From Prochlorococcus sp. AG-355-J23 (lineage in GTDB: Bacteria > Cyanobacteriota > Cyanobacteriia > PCC-6307 > Cyanobiaceae), in NCBI GenBank assembly GCA_003278705.1, contig QCDR01000005.1, positions 1 through 64,000 on the forward strand: a stretch of DNA of 64,000 nucleotides. Reading direction: 5' to 3'. Positions 40,863 to 50,576 of the stretch are shown piece after piece (within the stretch, counting starts at the first letter, position 1; every line of letters starts with the position of its first letter). The position numbers were made by a program, and so were the translations under genes. Under the pieces are notes generated by a model, which was given only the letters and a program-made list of their open reading frames with translations, did not search any database and was not told where the DNA came from.

Positions 40863-42272
40863 TTAATTATTTTTTTCATTTAAAATTGACCAGAAATTAT
40901 GACAATCACCAGCTCCCATATTCAAAATTAAATCCCCTTTTTGAGTTAATTCGTAGAAATTCTTTGTAACTTCATAATAATTATTTATGTAACTAACATT
41001 TTTATTTTTTTTATAAATCAAATCTGTAATAATTTTAGAAGTAATTTTGTCTTCGTTTCCTTCTCCTGCTCCATAAATACTTGTTACATAAATAACATCT
41101 GCTTTTGATAATTCTTCAGCGAATTCTTTATTAAATTGCTTTACTCGAGAATATCTATGAGGTTGAAATAAAGCAACTAATCTATTTTTTTGAAATTCAT
41201 TATTATTTTTTTGCTTAATAAATAATCTTCCTAATTTAATCGTCTCTTTTATTTCGTTTGGGTGATGAGCGTAATCATCATATAAACTTCTTTCATCTAT
41301 TTGGCCTCTAAATTCAAATCTTTTTTTTGGCAGTTTCAAATATTTTAAATTTTTCTTAATTTCTATAAAATCTACTCCTATCATTCTGGAAGCTGCTATT
41401 GCTGCGGTGATATTGGATAGATTGTGTAGTCCTGGAATTGGAATATTTAAATTACTGATAAAATTTCCATTTTCATAATATTCTCCAATTGTATACTTTG
41501 AATTAATTTCAGTCGGGATTATTGCATATGCTACGTTTTTAGCCGTAGAGTTTGACCACTTACAATTAGAATAAAAATTTTTTCTTGAGTTTTCACAATC
41601 AAAATTAAGTAATAATTTTTTAGAGTTTTTAGCGAAACTTTTAAAAGAAGATATGACTTCACTTAAATTAGAAAAGTGATCGCAATGATCAAAATCAATG
41701 TTATTGATTATTCCAATATCAGATTTATATCTGTCAATAGTCCCATCAGATTCATCAACTTCAGCTACTAAGTATTTTGTATTTTCTAGATGACAATTAG
41801 AGTTGTAAATAGGAATTATTCCTCCAGTTATTGAAGAAGAATTACGCGTGCATAACTCAAGTATTGTAGAAAGAAATGTACTAGTTGATGTTTTTCCGTG
41901 GCTGCCTGCTATCGCCAATGCGGTATAAGTGCGCATTAGCATTGCAAGTATCTCTGAACGATGTTTTATTGATAAATTTTTTTCTTTGCAATACGAAAAT
42001 TCTTCATTTTCTGGCTTGATCGCGGAGCTTACAACAAAATTAATCAATCTGTTGGTAAATTTTGAAGTAACAAATTCAATATTTTGTCGAACTTGAGAAG
42101 TAAAGATTACTGCGCCTAGGTTCTCCAATTTATTAGTTTCATCGTTTTTAACTAAATCAGATCCTGAAACTGAACAACCTTTTTTAAGTAAACCTATTGC
42201 TAATGCTGACATCCCAATACCTCCGATCCCAATAAAATGGAAATGACTTTTCAAAAGTAATTTTTTATCCAA
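40863..42272 (-). CDS. murC: UDP-N-acetylmuramate--L-alanine ligase
   Basis: Adds L-Ala to UDP-MurNAc with ATP, the first amino acid of the peptidoglycan stem. The N-terminal Rossmann region is FIGIGGIGMSALAIGLL, the P-loop is AIAGSHGKTSTSTFL, and the central metal/ATP region is VAEVDESDGT. The C-terminal domain has YDDYAHHPNEIK and LFQPHRYSR. At 469 residues it is full length. ATG start at 42272. The gap to gap2 (192 bp) must contain the promoters for both divergent units. Confidence 0.96.
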   Translation of the reverse strand: MDKKLLLKSHFHFIGIGGIGMSALAIGLLKKGCSVSGSDLVKNDETNKLENLGAVIFTSQVRQNIEFVTSKFTNRLINFVVSSAIKPENEEFSYCKEKNLSIKHRSEILAMLMRTYTALAIAGSHGKTSTSTFLSTILELCTRNSSSITGGIIPIYNSNCHLENTKYLVAEVDESDGTIDRYKSDIGIINNIDFDHCDHFSNLSEVISSFKSFAKNSKKLLLNFDCENSRKNFYSNCKWSNSTAKNVAYAIIPTEINSKYTIGEYYENGNFISNLNIPIPGLHNLSNITAAIAASRMIGVDFIEIKKNLKYLKLPKKRFEFRGQIDERSLYDDYAHHPNEIKETIKLGRLFIKQKNNNEFQKNRLVALFQPHRYSRVKQFNKEFAEELSKADVIYVTSIYGAGEGNEDKITSKIITDLIYKKNKNVSYINNYYEVTKNFYELTQKGDLILNMGAGDCHNFWSILNEKNN

Positions 42273-42422
42273 TGTTTATCTTTTACTTAAATCAAAATAA
42301 CTTCTAGGTAAAATTTTGCTATTTTTTCTTAAAAAAAATGTTTTTTTTTCTTGAATTAATACAAAACTAGACTTATTTGCTTAATAAATCAAAAAAACCT
42401 TACGTTATTGCACAAAATTCAG

Positions 42423-42428
42423 TATGAT
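42423..42428 (+). promoter_or_regulatory. Possible -10 element of gap2
   Basis: TATGAT lies 36 bp before the gap2 start in the 192-bp divergent gap. A TTGCAC at 42408-42413 is too close (9 bp) to be a normal -35. Cyanobacterial promoters often lack a good -35, so only the -10-like box is proposed. Confidence 0.25.
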
Positions 42429-42464
42429 CAGCAACTTAGGTTAATCATTTAGAAATTATTAGTT

Positions 42465-43487
42465 ATGACTTTGCGTGTTGCAATTAACGGCTTTGGCAGA
42501 ATTGGTCGAAACTTTATGCGTTGTTGGCTTAGTAGAGGGGCTTACACCAATATTGAAGTGGTCGGAATTAACGTTACCTCAGATCCTAAGACTAATGCTC
42601 ATTTATTAAAATACGACTCAGTCCTTGGTCAACTTGATGGTGTTGATATTCAATATACTGATGATACTTTTGTAATTAATAACAAAACAATTAAATGTTT
42701 CTCAGATAGAAACCCAATGAATCTCCCTTGGAAAGACTGGGGTGTAGATTTGGTTATTGAATCTACTGGAGTATTTAATACAGACGTAGGTGCAAGTAAG
42801 CACTTAGAGGTAGGAGCAAAAAAAGTTATCTTAACTGCACCTGGTAAAGGGGATGGCGTTGGTACTTATGTAGTTGGAGTTAATGCTGATAAATATAAAC
42901 ATAAAGATTACGATATTTTGAGTAATGCTAGTTGTACAACCAATTGTTTAGCTCCAGTAGTCAAAGTTTTAGATCAAACTTTTGGGATTAATAAAGGTTT
43001 GATGACTACAATACATAGTTATACAGGTGATCAAAGAATTTTAGATAATAGTCATAGAGATCTAAGAAGGGCTAGAGCCGCTGCTACAAATATCGTTCCT
43101 ACTTCTACAGGAGCTGCAAAAGCAGTCGCACTTGTATACCCAGAAATGAAAGGCAAATTAACTGGAATTGCAATGAGAGTTCCAACTCCTAACGTTTCAG
43201 CAGTAGATTTTGTTTTTGAATCTTCTAAATCTGTCACAGCTGAAGAAGTCAATAATGCCCTCAAGGAAGCATCTCTAAGTACAATGAAAGGCATTATTAA
43301 GTATGGAGATGAACCATTAGTGTCAAGCGATTATGCAGGTACCAATGAATCATCAATTGTAGATAGTGATCTTACTATGTGTATCGGAGATAACCTTGTA
43401 AAGGTGCTTGCATGGTACGACAATGAGTGGGGTTATAGTCAGAGAGTTGTAGATTTAGCAGAGATTGTTGCTAAAAATTGGGAGTAA
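42465..43487 (+). CDS. gap2: Glyceraldehyde-3-phosphate dehydrogenase, photosynthetic Gap2 type
   Basis: The Calvin-cycle NADP(H)-using GAPDH. The nucleotide fold begins [15 protein letters not shown]. The catalytic Cys is residue 157 in [12 protein letters not shown], with the His partner in [33 protein letters not shown] is the chloroplast/Gap2-type cofactor pocket, rather than the glycolytic variant. The position after IN in VVGINVTSD is Val, not the NAD-selective Asp, which fits NADP use. At 340 residues it is full length. In cyanobacteria this enzyme and PRK are the partners of CP12, and a CP12-like mini-protein is encoded at 55950-56132. Confidence 0.95.
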   Translation: MTLRVAINGFGRIGRNFMRCWLSRGAYTNIEVVGINVTSDPKTNAHLLKYDSVLGQLDGVDIQYTDDTFVINNKTIKCFSDRNPMNLPWKDWGVDLVIESTGVFNTDVGASKHLEVGAKKVILTAPGKGDGVGTYVVGVNADKYKHKDYDILSNASCTTNCLAPVVKVLDQTFGINKGLMTTIHSYTGDQRILDNSHRDLRRARAAATNIVPTSTGAAKAVALVYPEMKGKLTGIAMRVPTPNVSAVDFVFESSKSVTAEEVNNALKEASLSTMKGIIKYGDEPLVSSDYAGTNESSIVDSDLTMCIGDNLVKVLAWYDNEWGYSQRVVDLAEIVAKNWE

Positions 43488-44474
43488 TTAAAAGTGTTTG
43501 AAAGGTGTGTTGTTAAATAATTTGTTTTTTTTATAATCTTTGAATTCTATTGATGGTTCACCATCAGTAAAAAAACCAATTTCGTTAATATTTTTATCAA
43601 GTTTAGATAAATTTTCTGCCCATTTTTTGGGCAATGAGAAAACTAATTCATAATCTTCTCCTCCAAAAAAATAGTATTCGTCCCATTTATCTCCTTTAGG
43701 CCAATCCTTATCTTTAGGTATTTTTTCATAGTTTATGATCGCTTTGCAGTTGCTAGCTATTGCTAAATCTTCTAAGGCTTGAAATAGGCCATCACTGCTA
43801 TCAGTACATCCTATTCTCGTTATATTTTTATTGGAGCGAGTTTTGAGGAGATTATTTAGAAAATCCGGGTAAACTCTAGGGCGACAAAAATGTTCAATAG
43901 ACTTAATGATTAATCTTTCATTAAGAGAAAATTCATTATCGAAATTAATTTTATTTTGTATCAAAAATCCCAGTTTGCTAAGACCATGAATTCCTGTAGT
44001 TAAGATTATATCTCCTGGTTTACATGCGTTTCTTCTTAATTCAAGCTCACCTTGAATTCCAAAGGCCGTAATTGAAATGATTTTTTCATTCCCCTTTGAG
44101 CAGTCTCCCCCTAGAATCAATCCGCCATATTCTTTTAATGCTTTATTTATTCCTTTGTATACTTCTTCAACCCAAATCCACTCAGTTCGAGCAGGTAGAA
44201 CTAGGCTTACTGTAATACCAATAGTTTTCTTGCTTCCACTAGAAGATAAGTCAGAGATGTTGCTTACAACTGCTTTCCACCCAAGGTCTTGAGGACAAAT
44301 ACTAATGTCATTGAAATGAACATTTTCTACTAAAGAATCAGTATTAACAAGTAAATTTTCATTTTTAGTTTTGATTAAAGCGCAATCATCTGAAACTTGA
44401 TTTTTAGGCATAAATTTTCCTAGCCTATTTATTAATTCTTTTTCCCCTATATCTTCTAATATTTCTTTATGCAT
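43488..44474 (-). CDS. thiL: Thiamine-monophosphate kinase
   Basis: Phosphorylates thiamin-P to the active thiamin diphosphate. It has the AIR-synthase fold with metal/ATP motifs SDDCALIKTKNENLLVNTD, LVENVHF, LILGGDCSKG, GCTDSSDGL and FGGEDYELVFSLP. At 328 residues it is normal. Its stop abuts the convergent gap2 stop (43487/43488). The ATG at 44474 lies inside the end of the upstream cyclophilin gene (8-bp overlap), so the two minus-strand genes are probably coupled. Confidence 0.94.
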   Translation of the reverse strand: MHKEILEDIGEKELINRLGKFMPKNQVSDDCALIKTKNENLLVNTDSLVENVHFNDISICPQDLGWKAVVSNISDLSSSGSKKTIGITVSLVLPARTEWIWVEEVYKGINKALKEYGGLILGGDCSKGNEKIISITAFGIQGELELRRNACKPGDIILTTGIHGLSKLGFLIQNKINFDNEFSLNERLIIKSIEHFCRPRVYPDFLNNLLKTRSNKNITRIGCTDSSDGLFQALEDLAIASNCKAIINYEKIPKDKDWPKGDKWDEYYFFGGEDYELVFSLPKKWAENLSKLDKNINEIGFFTDGEPSIEFKDYKKNKLFNNTPFKHF

Positions 44475-45558
44475 TTAATTTGAGGTTTTCAATCCCTTCT
44501 AAAACATCAATCGAAATTATTGTGTCATCTTTAGTAAGCTCTTCTAATACATCAAATCCATCTACAACGTAACCAAAGGCAGCATTCCTTCCGTCAATTA
44601 AATTGCGGCCCGCTGGATTTAATTCTGCTTCATATAAAAAGAAGAAAAATTGCGATGATCCATCATCAACTGCGGCATTCGAATGGGACCATCCTAGAGT
44701 TCCAAGTGTTGCAAAAGGTAATGTTGGTGTCTCTGTGTAAAGACCTAAATCTTCAAAAGTTTGATTGTAAAAAGTATCTTGTTCATCAGGAATTCTTATT
44801 TCTAAGGGAACGTGACGTTCTTCGTTTGTTTCAGGATCTATGTACCCAATATCATCACCAATTGGATCACCTGTTTGCAGTACAAAAAATTCTTCTGCTC
44901 TGTTAATGGGTAAATCTTTGTAGAAGTTTTTTGAAGATAAATCTATAAATGCTCCTGCTGTAAGTGGGGCGTTAAATCCATCCACAATTGCTTGCATATC
45001 TCCTTTGGAGGTTTTTATATTGACTTTTGCTCTGCCTAGTAATCTTGGTAAATTATCAAATTCCTGGGGAATAGAGTATGGAAATTCTTTTGGTAAAAAA
45101 TATTCTTCTAATCCACCTATTTTATCTAAAGCATTTCTTCGAGTGGCTATAAACGAGTATTTATCCTTAGATTTAGAGTAATCTTGAAGGCTATCAAAAT
45201 TTTCTTTGAGTTCTAAAAATGTTTTTTCAGCAATCTTCTTTTTATCTTTTGGTAATTCTTGAATAATTTTACTTTGGTATTTTTTCAGCAAAGATTGACA
45301 TTTTGTAACAGTTTTCGTAAGAGCGGGCCATCTTCCTCCTCTTACAAGGTCACTAGTTTCTTCCAATTTGTGTTGAATTTCTTGTAACTCAACTTGCTTG
45401 ATAGGGAGTGCGTTTCTGAGGATTGCATTAGGGTCTTTTACTGCATTTCCAGTAGGTAAATCAGCTAATACTTGAATAGGTTTTAAAAGAAAAAACTGTA
45501 AAATTACAATTGATATAATTAAGAAAAGTTTGTTCTGATTTGATAAGAATTTTTGCAT
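44467..45558 (-). CDS. Exported cyclophilin-type peptidyl-prolyl isomerase (thylakoid lumen type)
   Basis: Starts with a signal peptide (KLFLIISIVILQFFLLKPIQVLA). A helical region (about residues 40-170) resembles the N-terminal part of plant TLP38/40 lumenal cyclophilins, followed by a divergent cyclophilin domain (about 180-360) containing FFVLQTGDP, LGTLGWSHSNAAVDDGSSQFFFFL and NLIDGRNAAFGYV. The location is probably the thylakoid lumen or periplasm. It may fold or regulate photosystem proteins, as proposed for TLP40, but that is analogy. At 363 residues the domain order is intact. It is divergent from efp, with 44 bp between starts. Confidence 0.88.
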   Translation of the reverse strand: MQKFLSNQNKLFLIISIVILQFFLLKPIQVLADLPTGNAVKDPNAILRNALPIKQVELQEIQHKLEETSDLVRGGRWPALTKTVTKCQSLLKKYQSKIIQELPKDKKKIAEKTFLELKENFDSLQDYSKSKDKYSFIATRRNALDKIGGLEEYFLPKEFPYSIPQEFDNLPRLLGRAKVNIKTSKGDMQAIVDGFNAPLTAGAFIDLSSKNFYKDLPINRAEEFFVLQTGDPIGDDIGYIDPETNEERHVPLEIRIPDEQDTFYNQTFEDLGLYTETPTLPFATLGTLGWSHSNAAVDDGSSQFFFFLYEAELNPAGRNLIDGRNAAFGYVVDGFDVLEELTKDDTIISIDVLEGIENLKLNA

Positions 45559-45602
45559 AGCACTCTTGCAGGTTTATGATCCTTGGGGGATGTAATACAG
45601 GA

Positions 45603-46163
45603 ATGATTTCCAGTAACGATTTTCGCACAGGTACCACCATCGAATTGGATGGACAAGTTTGGCGTGTTGTAGAATTTCTACATGTCAAGCCTGGTAAGGG
45701 TTCTGCTTTCGTACGAACAAAATTAAAATCAGTTCAAAGCGGCAACGTTGTTGAAAAAACTTTTCGAGCCGGAGAATCAGTACAGCAGGCTATCCTTGAG
45801 AAGTCTAACCTGCAGCATACTTATGTGGAGTCTGGTGATTATGTTTTTATGGACATGACAAGTTTTGAAGAGACAAGACTCACTTCTGAACAAATAGGTA
45901 AAGGCGCAAAGTATTTGAAAGAGGGAATGGAGGTTAATGTAATTTTCCATAATGGTAAAGTTTTAGAAGTAGACCTTCCAATATCTATTACTTTGAAAGT
46001 TACAGAGACTGATCCAGGAGTTAAAGGTGACACTGCTAGTGGGGGCACGAAACCAGCTATTCTTGAAACAGGTGCTCAAGTTATGGTTCCTTTATTTATT
46101 TCTGTAGGAGAAATGATTAAAGTTGATACTCGAAATGACACTTATCTTGGACGTGAAAATTAA
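45603..46163 (+). CDS. efp: Translation elongation factor P
   Basis: Relieves ribosome stalling at polyproline stretches. KOW-like domain I holds the modifiable loop [15 protein letters not shown], with Lys32 at the tip. OB domains II and III contain [17 protein letters not shown] and [17 protein letters not shown]. The frame is open from 45576, but the ATG at 45603 starts at the standard [10 protein letters not shown], giving 186 residues. The last base of the stop is the first base of the accB ATG (TAATG), a coupling arrangement. The order efp-accB is common in cyanobacteria and other bacteria. Confidence 0.97.
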   Translation: MISSNDFRTGTTIELDGQVWRVVEFLHVKPGKGSAFVRTKLKSVQSGNVVEKTFRAGESVQQAILEKSNLQHTYVESGDYVFMDMTSFEETRLTSEQIGKGAKYLKEGMEVNVIFHNGKVLEVDLPISITLKVTETDPGVKGDTASGGTKPAILETGAQVMVPLFISVGEMIKVDTRNDTYLGREN

Positions 46164-46669
46164 TGGCTATGAAATTAGATCATGATGACTTAGATCGCTT
46201 AATAGAGAAAATCTCTACAAGTGATATACAAGAGTTCTCGCTAGAGGGAGAAGATTTTAAACTCGAAATAAAAAGGAATTTATCTGATCAAAGCCAAGTT
46301 ACTAAAAATTTAGTTTCTAATAATGCATTTGATAAGCAAACAATTGCTAATCAAAAAACTATTAATGATAATATCCCAATTGTCAGTGAGCCAGAAGCTC
46401 CACAGGTAGCACCTCCAGGGAGTTCTGACCTAACTGAAATTACTTCCCCTATGGTTGGGACATTTTATAGGGCTGCAGCGCCTGGCGAGGAGCCATTTGT
46501 CGAAGTTGGAAATACCGTTAAGGTTGGTCAAACTATTTGTATTTTAGAAGCAATGAAGTTAATGAATGAAATTGAATCTGAATTTAATGCTGAAATAGTA
46601 GAGATTCTCGTAGAAAATGGAACACCAGTTGAATTTGGTCAAGTTTTAATGCGTATTAAGCTGTCTTGA
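46163..46669 (+). CDS. accB: Biotin carboxyl carrier protein of acetyl-CoA carboxylase
   Basis: Carries CO2 on biotin between biotin carboxylase and carboxyltransferase in the first step of fatty acid synthesis. The N-terminal helix binds the carboxylase. A Pro/Ala linker (EPEAPQVAPPGS) leads to the biotinyl domain (about residues 90-168) with LEAMKLMNEIESE and biotin-accepting Lys132, preceded by SPMVGTFYRAAAPGEEPFVEVG. At 168 residues it is standard. It is coupled to efp and overlaps the convergent pdxA by 24 bp. Confidence 0.97.
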   Translation: MAMKLDHDDLDRLIEKISTSDIQEFSLEGEDFKLEIKRNLSDQSQVTKNLVSNNAFDKQTIANQKTINDNIPIVSEPEAPQVAPPGSSDLTEITSPMVGTFYRAAAPGEEPFVEVGNTVKVGQTICILEAMKLMNEIESEFNAEIVEILVENGTPVEFGQVLMRIKLS

Positions 46670-47680
46670 CTTGTTAGTCATTTCTATAGCAGCTTTTATA
46701 GCCTCAATCATGCTCTGTGATTGTGCAATGCCTTTGCCAACAATATCAAATCCCGTTCCATGATCTGGAGATGTTCTTATAAAAGGTAATCCGATTGTGG
46801 TATTAACTGAGTAATTAAGAGCTATCACTTTCATTGGTATTAAACCTTGATCATGATACATAGCAAGAATGCCATCGTGCTTATCAGCATTATTTTCACT
46901 CCAGGCTTTTACGGAAGAATTCCAACAACTATCTGGAGATAAAGGGCCTAATAATCTAATATCTTTATTTTTCTCATTCCACGTAATTAGTGCATCATTT
47001 AGCCAATCCTTTTCTTCATGACCTAAAATACCCTCTTCGCCGGCATGAGGGTTTAATCCTGCAACTTTTAAAGTAGGTTTATCAGTATAGTAATTACAAA
47101 AATCTTTGAAAAGATCCAATTTAGAGTGAATTAATTCTGTAGTTAATTTCTTGGGAACTTCAGAAAGGGATATGTGAGTTGTAGCTAGTAAAGTATTAAA
47201 TCTCCAACCCGTAATTGGTGATTTTGCTGTAAATAACATTCCAATGTTTTTTACTTCACATGCTTTTGCTAGTACTTCAGTTTGACCAGAAAAGTAATGA
47301 CCTGCTAGGGACCATGATTTCTTGCAAATTGGTCCAGTTACAAGTGCTGAATTGGGAGATTGTTTTACAATATCTATTGCTTTTCTTAAATATTGGAAAC
47401 TTGAATTACCGTAACTTGATTGAGTGTCATTATCTGATGAAGAAATTTCTAGATCATGTATCTTTAAATTTTTAGGATTTGCAATGTTTTCTAATCCTAA
47501 GGATCTAAGGTGTCTATACGTATTTTGTAGATTTTTTTTTGATCCAACTAATATATAGTCAATATTTTCTGGTATCTCATTAGAACAAAGTGCTTTTAAG
47601 ATTACTTCAGGTCCAATACCTGACTCATCTCCGACGCTTAATACTACCTTCAATATTTTATTTGTATTTTGAAAATTCAT
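46646..47680 (-). CDS. pdxA: 4-hydroxythreonine-4-phosphate dehydrogenase
   Basis: An NAD- and metal-dependent enzyme of de novo pyridoxal phosphate synthesis. It begins VVLSVGDESGIGPEVILKAL. The metal-binding His residues lie in LATTHISLSEVP, LNPHAGEEG and AMYHDQGLIPMKV, and the final region PFIRTSPDHGTGFDIVG is diagnostic. At 344 residues it is full length. ATG start at 47680. The last 24 bases are antisense to the accB end. An epimerase-like gene lies 22 bp upstream on the same strand. Confidence 0.96.
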   Translation of the reverse strand: MNFQNTNKILKVVLSVGDESGIGPEVILKALCSNEIPENIDYILVGSKKNLQNTYRHLRSLGLENIANPKNLKIHDLEISSSDNDTQSSYGNSSFQYLRKAIDIVKQSPNSALVTGPICKKSWSLAGHYFSGQTEVLAKACEVKNIGMLFTAKSPITGWRFNTLLATTHISLSEVPKKLTTELIHSKLDLFKDFCNYYTDKPTLKVAGLNPHAGEEGILGHEEKDWLNDALITWNEKNKDIRLLGPLSPDSCWNSSVKAWSENNADKHDGILAMYHDQGLIPMKVIALNYSVNTTIGLPFIRTSPDHGTGFDIVGKGIAQSQSMIEAIKAAIEMTNKSRQLNTH

Positions 47681-47702
47681 AAAAAGTTTTTAAGTTTATT
47701 TT

Positions 47703-48581
47703 TTAACTATTCAGATAGCAATTTTTCAAGCCTATTTTATAATTTTTATAAATCAGTTTATATCCGAGTGTTTCGCATAAAAGTTTGTTAGAAATTCTTC
47801 TATTTTCCATCCAAAAAGATTGAGCGATAGGTGATAATTCATCTTTTGCATCCTCAAATAATATTGGCTTTGGCATTGTTAAACCAAGTAAATCGTAACA
47901 ATACTGAATAACTTCTATCTGAGAACATGGTTCATCATCAGCAATATTAATGATTTGGTGAAACTTTAAACAATTTTTATTTTGTAATAAATAAATAATC
48001 GCATGTGTAATATCAGCAACATGAACTCTTGAAAATACTTGAGCTTTTTTTGAGATAACTCGAATTTTTTGATTTTTGATTGCTTCAAACGTGGATCTTC
48101 CAGGTCCATATATTCCAGGTAATCTAAAAATTTGCACGGGCAAACTGGAATCAATCCATTTTTTTTCGCAATTTAATCTATTATGACTTCTTTTTTGAAA
48201 AGGATTAGGCTGATCTATCTCAGAAACCCAACCACCTTCAGTGTTTCCATAAACTCCCGTGGTAGATAAGTATCCAACCCATTCAAGGGATAAATCTTTT
48301 AGTTTATTTTGAAGTCTTTTTAATACAGGATCATTACCATTTTTGTCAGGAGGTATGCAACTAAGAACATGCGTGACTCCATCAAAAATTTCTTCATTAG
48401 GAATCATATTGTTTTCACTGTTGAAAATAAAACTATTTGGATCTTTGCTTGCAGATCTTGAGCTTGTTAAAACAGTGCAACCGAATTTTCTAATAGTGTT
48501 TGCAAAAAAACTACCGCTGAAACCACATCCCAAGATTAAAAATTTATTTTTTTTTCCGAGTAAACTTGCAGGTTTTTTCAT
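47703..48581 (-). CDS. NAD(P)-binding epimerase/dehydratase-like protein
   Basis: An atypical short-chain dehydrogenase/epimerase fold of 292 residues. The nucleotide loop is FLILGCGFSGSFFANTI near residue 13, and VGYLSTTGVYGNTEGGWV supplies the catalytic region. The active-site Tyr-x-x-x-Lys is not canonical; FRLPGIYGPGRS is the family-like downstream motif. Relatives include YeeZ-type proteins of unknown substrate. It is upstream of pdxA by 22 bp and could be cotranscribed. The exact reaction is not inferable. Confidence 0.75.
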   Translation of the reverse strand: MKKPASLLGKKNKFLILGCGFSGSFFANTIRKFGCTVLTSSRSASKDPNSFIFNSENNMIPNEEIFDGVTHVLSCIPPDKNGNDPVLKRLQNKLKDLSLEWVGYLSTTGVYGNTEGGWVSEIDQPNPFQKRSHNRLNCEKKWIDSSLPVQIFRLPGIYGPGRSTFEAIKNQKIRVISKKAQVFSRVHVADITHAIIYLLQNKNCLKFHQIINIADDEPCSQIEVIQYCYDLLGLTMPKPILFEDAKDELSPIAQSFWMENRRISNKLLCETLGYKLIYKNYKIGLKNCYLNS

Positions 48582-48616
48582 GCTAGACTAAATTAGTACA
48601 TATGTATTAATTGATT

Positions 48617-48844
48617 ATGAAGATAGCTCTTGAGCCCGATTTAAAATCAAAAACTTTTCTTATTAGCAAAAATTACCCCCGTCTTGTAGATAAAGAAGAA
48701 AGTTTCGTTTATTTTAAATTCTACCAAAAGTTATTTGTCTTTCTTATTTCATTTTCGACAATTTTAATATTCCCAGAATCACCAAGAGAATTGGAAAAAA
48801 TATGTAAGAGTTTTAACTCTATAAAAGTATGTAATGTTTGGTAG
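48617..48844 (+). CDS. Small conserved protein with one membrane segment
   Basis: About 75 residues beginning MKIALEPDLKSKTFLI, with a single hydrophobic stretch (about residues 36-53, LFVFLISFSTILIF) and a polar tail ending ICKSFNSIKVCNVW with two Cys. I recall small Prochlorococcus/Synechococcus proteins with such a tail, but no named family. The ATG at 48617 is preferred over a TTG at 48611. Its stop lies directly against the convergent HNH gene. The Cys pair on the far side of the membrane segment could form a disulfide if exported. Confidence 0.6.
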   Translation: MKIALEPDLKSKTFLISKNYPRLVDKEESFVYFKFYQKLFVFLISFSTILIFPESPRELEKICKSFNSIKVCNVW

Positions 48845-49246
48845 TCAAGCTGCTTTATATTCTGAGGCATCTTTTATATAATTTTTATTTTTTATCTTAA
48901 AATTAGGATTAGCCCATTGTAGTAATCTAATAGCTAATCTTAAATCTCCTTCTAACCAAGCTCTTATAGCCATTGCTCTTCGAGGATCATAAAATTTTTG
49001 TCTTCTATACCAATACAAAGCATTTTCATCTGATTTATCCCCATTACAGGAAAGACAGGCAGGGACGCAGTTTTCTGTTGTACTTAAGCCTCCTTGGCTT
49101 TGTGGTATTACATGGTCAATAGATTCAGATGGTTTTCCGCAATATATACAACTTTTTCCTGTAAATTTATGAATAGACTTCCGCCATTGTCTAAATCTGA
49201 ACTTAGGACATAAATCCTCTAAAAACACCGCATCATTAATATGCAT
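48845..49246 (-). CDS. HNH-fold endonuclease-like protein
   Basis: A 133-residue soluble protein with an HNH nuclease core: CIYCGKPSESIDHVIPQSQGG (first Cys pair and catalytic His) and CVPACLSCNGDKSD (second Cys pair and metal region). The C-terminal helix (RRAMAIRAWLEGDLRLAIRLLQW) is conserved in cyanobacterial members found as stand-alone chromosomal genes. Here it does not sit next to an intron, phage or restriction gene. A DNA maintenance role is possible but unproven. ATG start at 49246. The following 163 bp are empty. Confidence 0.85.
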   Translation of the reverse strand: MHINDAVFLEDLCPKFRFRQWRKSIHKFTGKSCIYCGKPSESIDHVIPQSQGGLSTTENCVPACLSCNGDKSDENALYWYRRQKFYDPRRAMAIRAWLEGDLRLAIRLLQWANPNFKIKNKNYIKDASEYKAA

Positions 49247-49409
49247 TCAGAATATTTAGTTAAATAAATAATGGCTTGAATATATTAAAAGTCAATATTT
49301 ATTTTTGCTTTTTAGCCTAAATTTGCCAGTAAAATGTGATTTAGTGTTTTTAGATACAAAATAAAATTAATTAAATTTGGCCAAAAGTATTATCTGTCTG
49401 AAACCTCAA

Positions 49410-49874
49410 TTAGTAACTATATCTATCAAGTGTTTCATCAGTAAAGTTTTCAGAAATTTCCTCATTAGCTTCTTCTAATTCTTTTTCTAATTTTTTTCTT
49501 TTATTTTCTCTATCTTTTGCTTCTTTTTCTTTTCTTTCTTCTTCTTTTTCTAAATCTCGAATTAGTTTTCTATTTGGATGCAGATTATCTAAATATTCAA
49601 CGCAATAACTAAATTTTTCTCTTTCTCTTATAACTGTTTCAGTAATTTGCGCTGCTGCATTTTTAGGTGAAACTTTGAATAATCCCCCCTTTTGTTTTTT
49701 AATATATGTGTAAGCTGCATCCCAACTACTCTCATGGTCATTTCCACCATCTCTCATAGTACAAAAAATTTCTGCTCCAAATGAACTTGCATTGACTCTT
49801 GGCGTAGTAAGGGTTAGAGGAGCGAAAATTCCCAACGCTAATGGTATTAGTTTTTTTTTCTTTAATCTTTGCAT
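49410..49874 (-). CDS. Exported protein with charged coiled-coil tail, marine picocyanobacterial type
   Basis: Signal peptide (Lys-rich start, LIPLALGIFAPLTLTT, likely cut near VNASS). A conserved-looking middle follows (FCTMRDGGNDHESSWDAAYTYIKK, then EKFSYCVEYL with a second Cys). After that comes a Glu/Lys-rich coiled coil (residues about 105-145). Two Cys in an exported protein suggest a disulfide. I recognise it only as a hypothetical protein seen in Prochlorococcus and marine Synechococcus; function unknown. It is flanked by gene-free stretches of 163 and 56 bp. Confidence 0.7.
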   Translation of the reverse strand: MQRLKKKKLIPLALGIFAPLTLTTPRVNASSFGAEIFCTMRDGGNDHESSWDAAYTYIKKQKGGLFKVSPKNAAAQITETVIREREKFSYCVEYLDNLHPNRKLIRDLEKEEERKEKEAKDRENKRKKLEKELEEANEEISENFTDETLDRYSY

Positions 49875-49930
49875 TAGGCTTTTATCTTCTATTTAAAAAT
49901 ATCTTTAATTGTCAATATGTCTATAGAAAT

Positions 49931-50452
49931 TTAAGATTTAATCACTCCAAATATATTCAAGCATTTCACAACTAAAGGAAGAATTAAGAGTACAGTAATC
50001 AATCTTACAGCGTGTAAAGTCGCTACTGCAGGCCCTACTCCGTACTCTGACCCTACAAGACTCATTCCGCTAATTCCCCCTGGTGCAGCTCCTAGAATTG
50101 TTGTAATGATATCTATATTAAGTAATCTGCTTGTCCATAATCCAATTGCTAATCCAGTAATAACTAAAGTAAAAGTTATTAATATAGCTGGCCTCCATAA
50201 ATTTTGAATATCAACTAATGAGTCTTTTGTTAAGGATGTACCAATGACTGTTCCAATTCCGATTTCTAAAATTGTCCTTGTTCCGATTGGCCACTCAGCC
50301 ATGTCGACTTTGCCACTTATGCTAAGTATGCTTGCGCCTATTAAAGCACCTGCTAGAGGAGCCGCAGGAATACCTGTTTTAAGAGCTAAAGCTCCAAAAA
50401 TACAACCTGCAATAAGATAGTAGATTAGATTTATGTTAGGCATAAATTTCAA
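49931..50452 (-). CDS. AbrB-duplication-type membrane protein (single domain)
   Basis: A hydrophobic 173-residue protein with about five membrane segments. It contains GIPAAPLAGALIGASILSISG and ILGAAPGGISGMSLVGSEYG, the pattern of the 'membrane protein AbrB duplication' family, normally present as two tandem copies in proteins of about 350 residues. Here there is one copy, so it would need to dimerise. Despite the name it is not the AbrB transcription factor. Function unknown, possibly transport. ATG at 50446-50452 region (start 50452). A 124-bp gap precedes the next plus-strand gene. Confidence 0.75.
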   Translation of the reverse strand: MKFMPNINLIYYLIAGCIFGALALKTGIPAAPLAGALIGASILSISGKVDMAEWPIGTRTILEIGIGTVIGTSLTKDSLVDIQNLWRPAILITFTLVITGLAIGLWTSRLLNIDIITTILGAAPGGISGMSLVGSEYGVGPAVATLHAVRLITVLLILPLVVKCLNIFGVIKS

Positions 50453-50576
50453 GGATGTTTGAACATAATATTAGAAAAATTTTTTTTTGTTTAAGTTTAT
50501 AGTCAAATAATATTTTTAGTTTTCTCTCGTAATGTCCCCTTTTGTTGGCATAATATTAACTAAAGCATGATTTTTT

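Noticed and set aside
48845..49246. HNH gene as part of an intron, phage or restriction system
   Set aside because: No intron, phage or methylase gene adjoins it, and its compact placement looks native.
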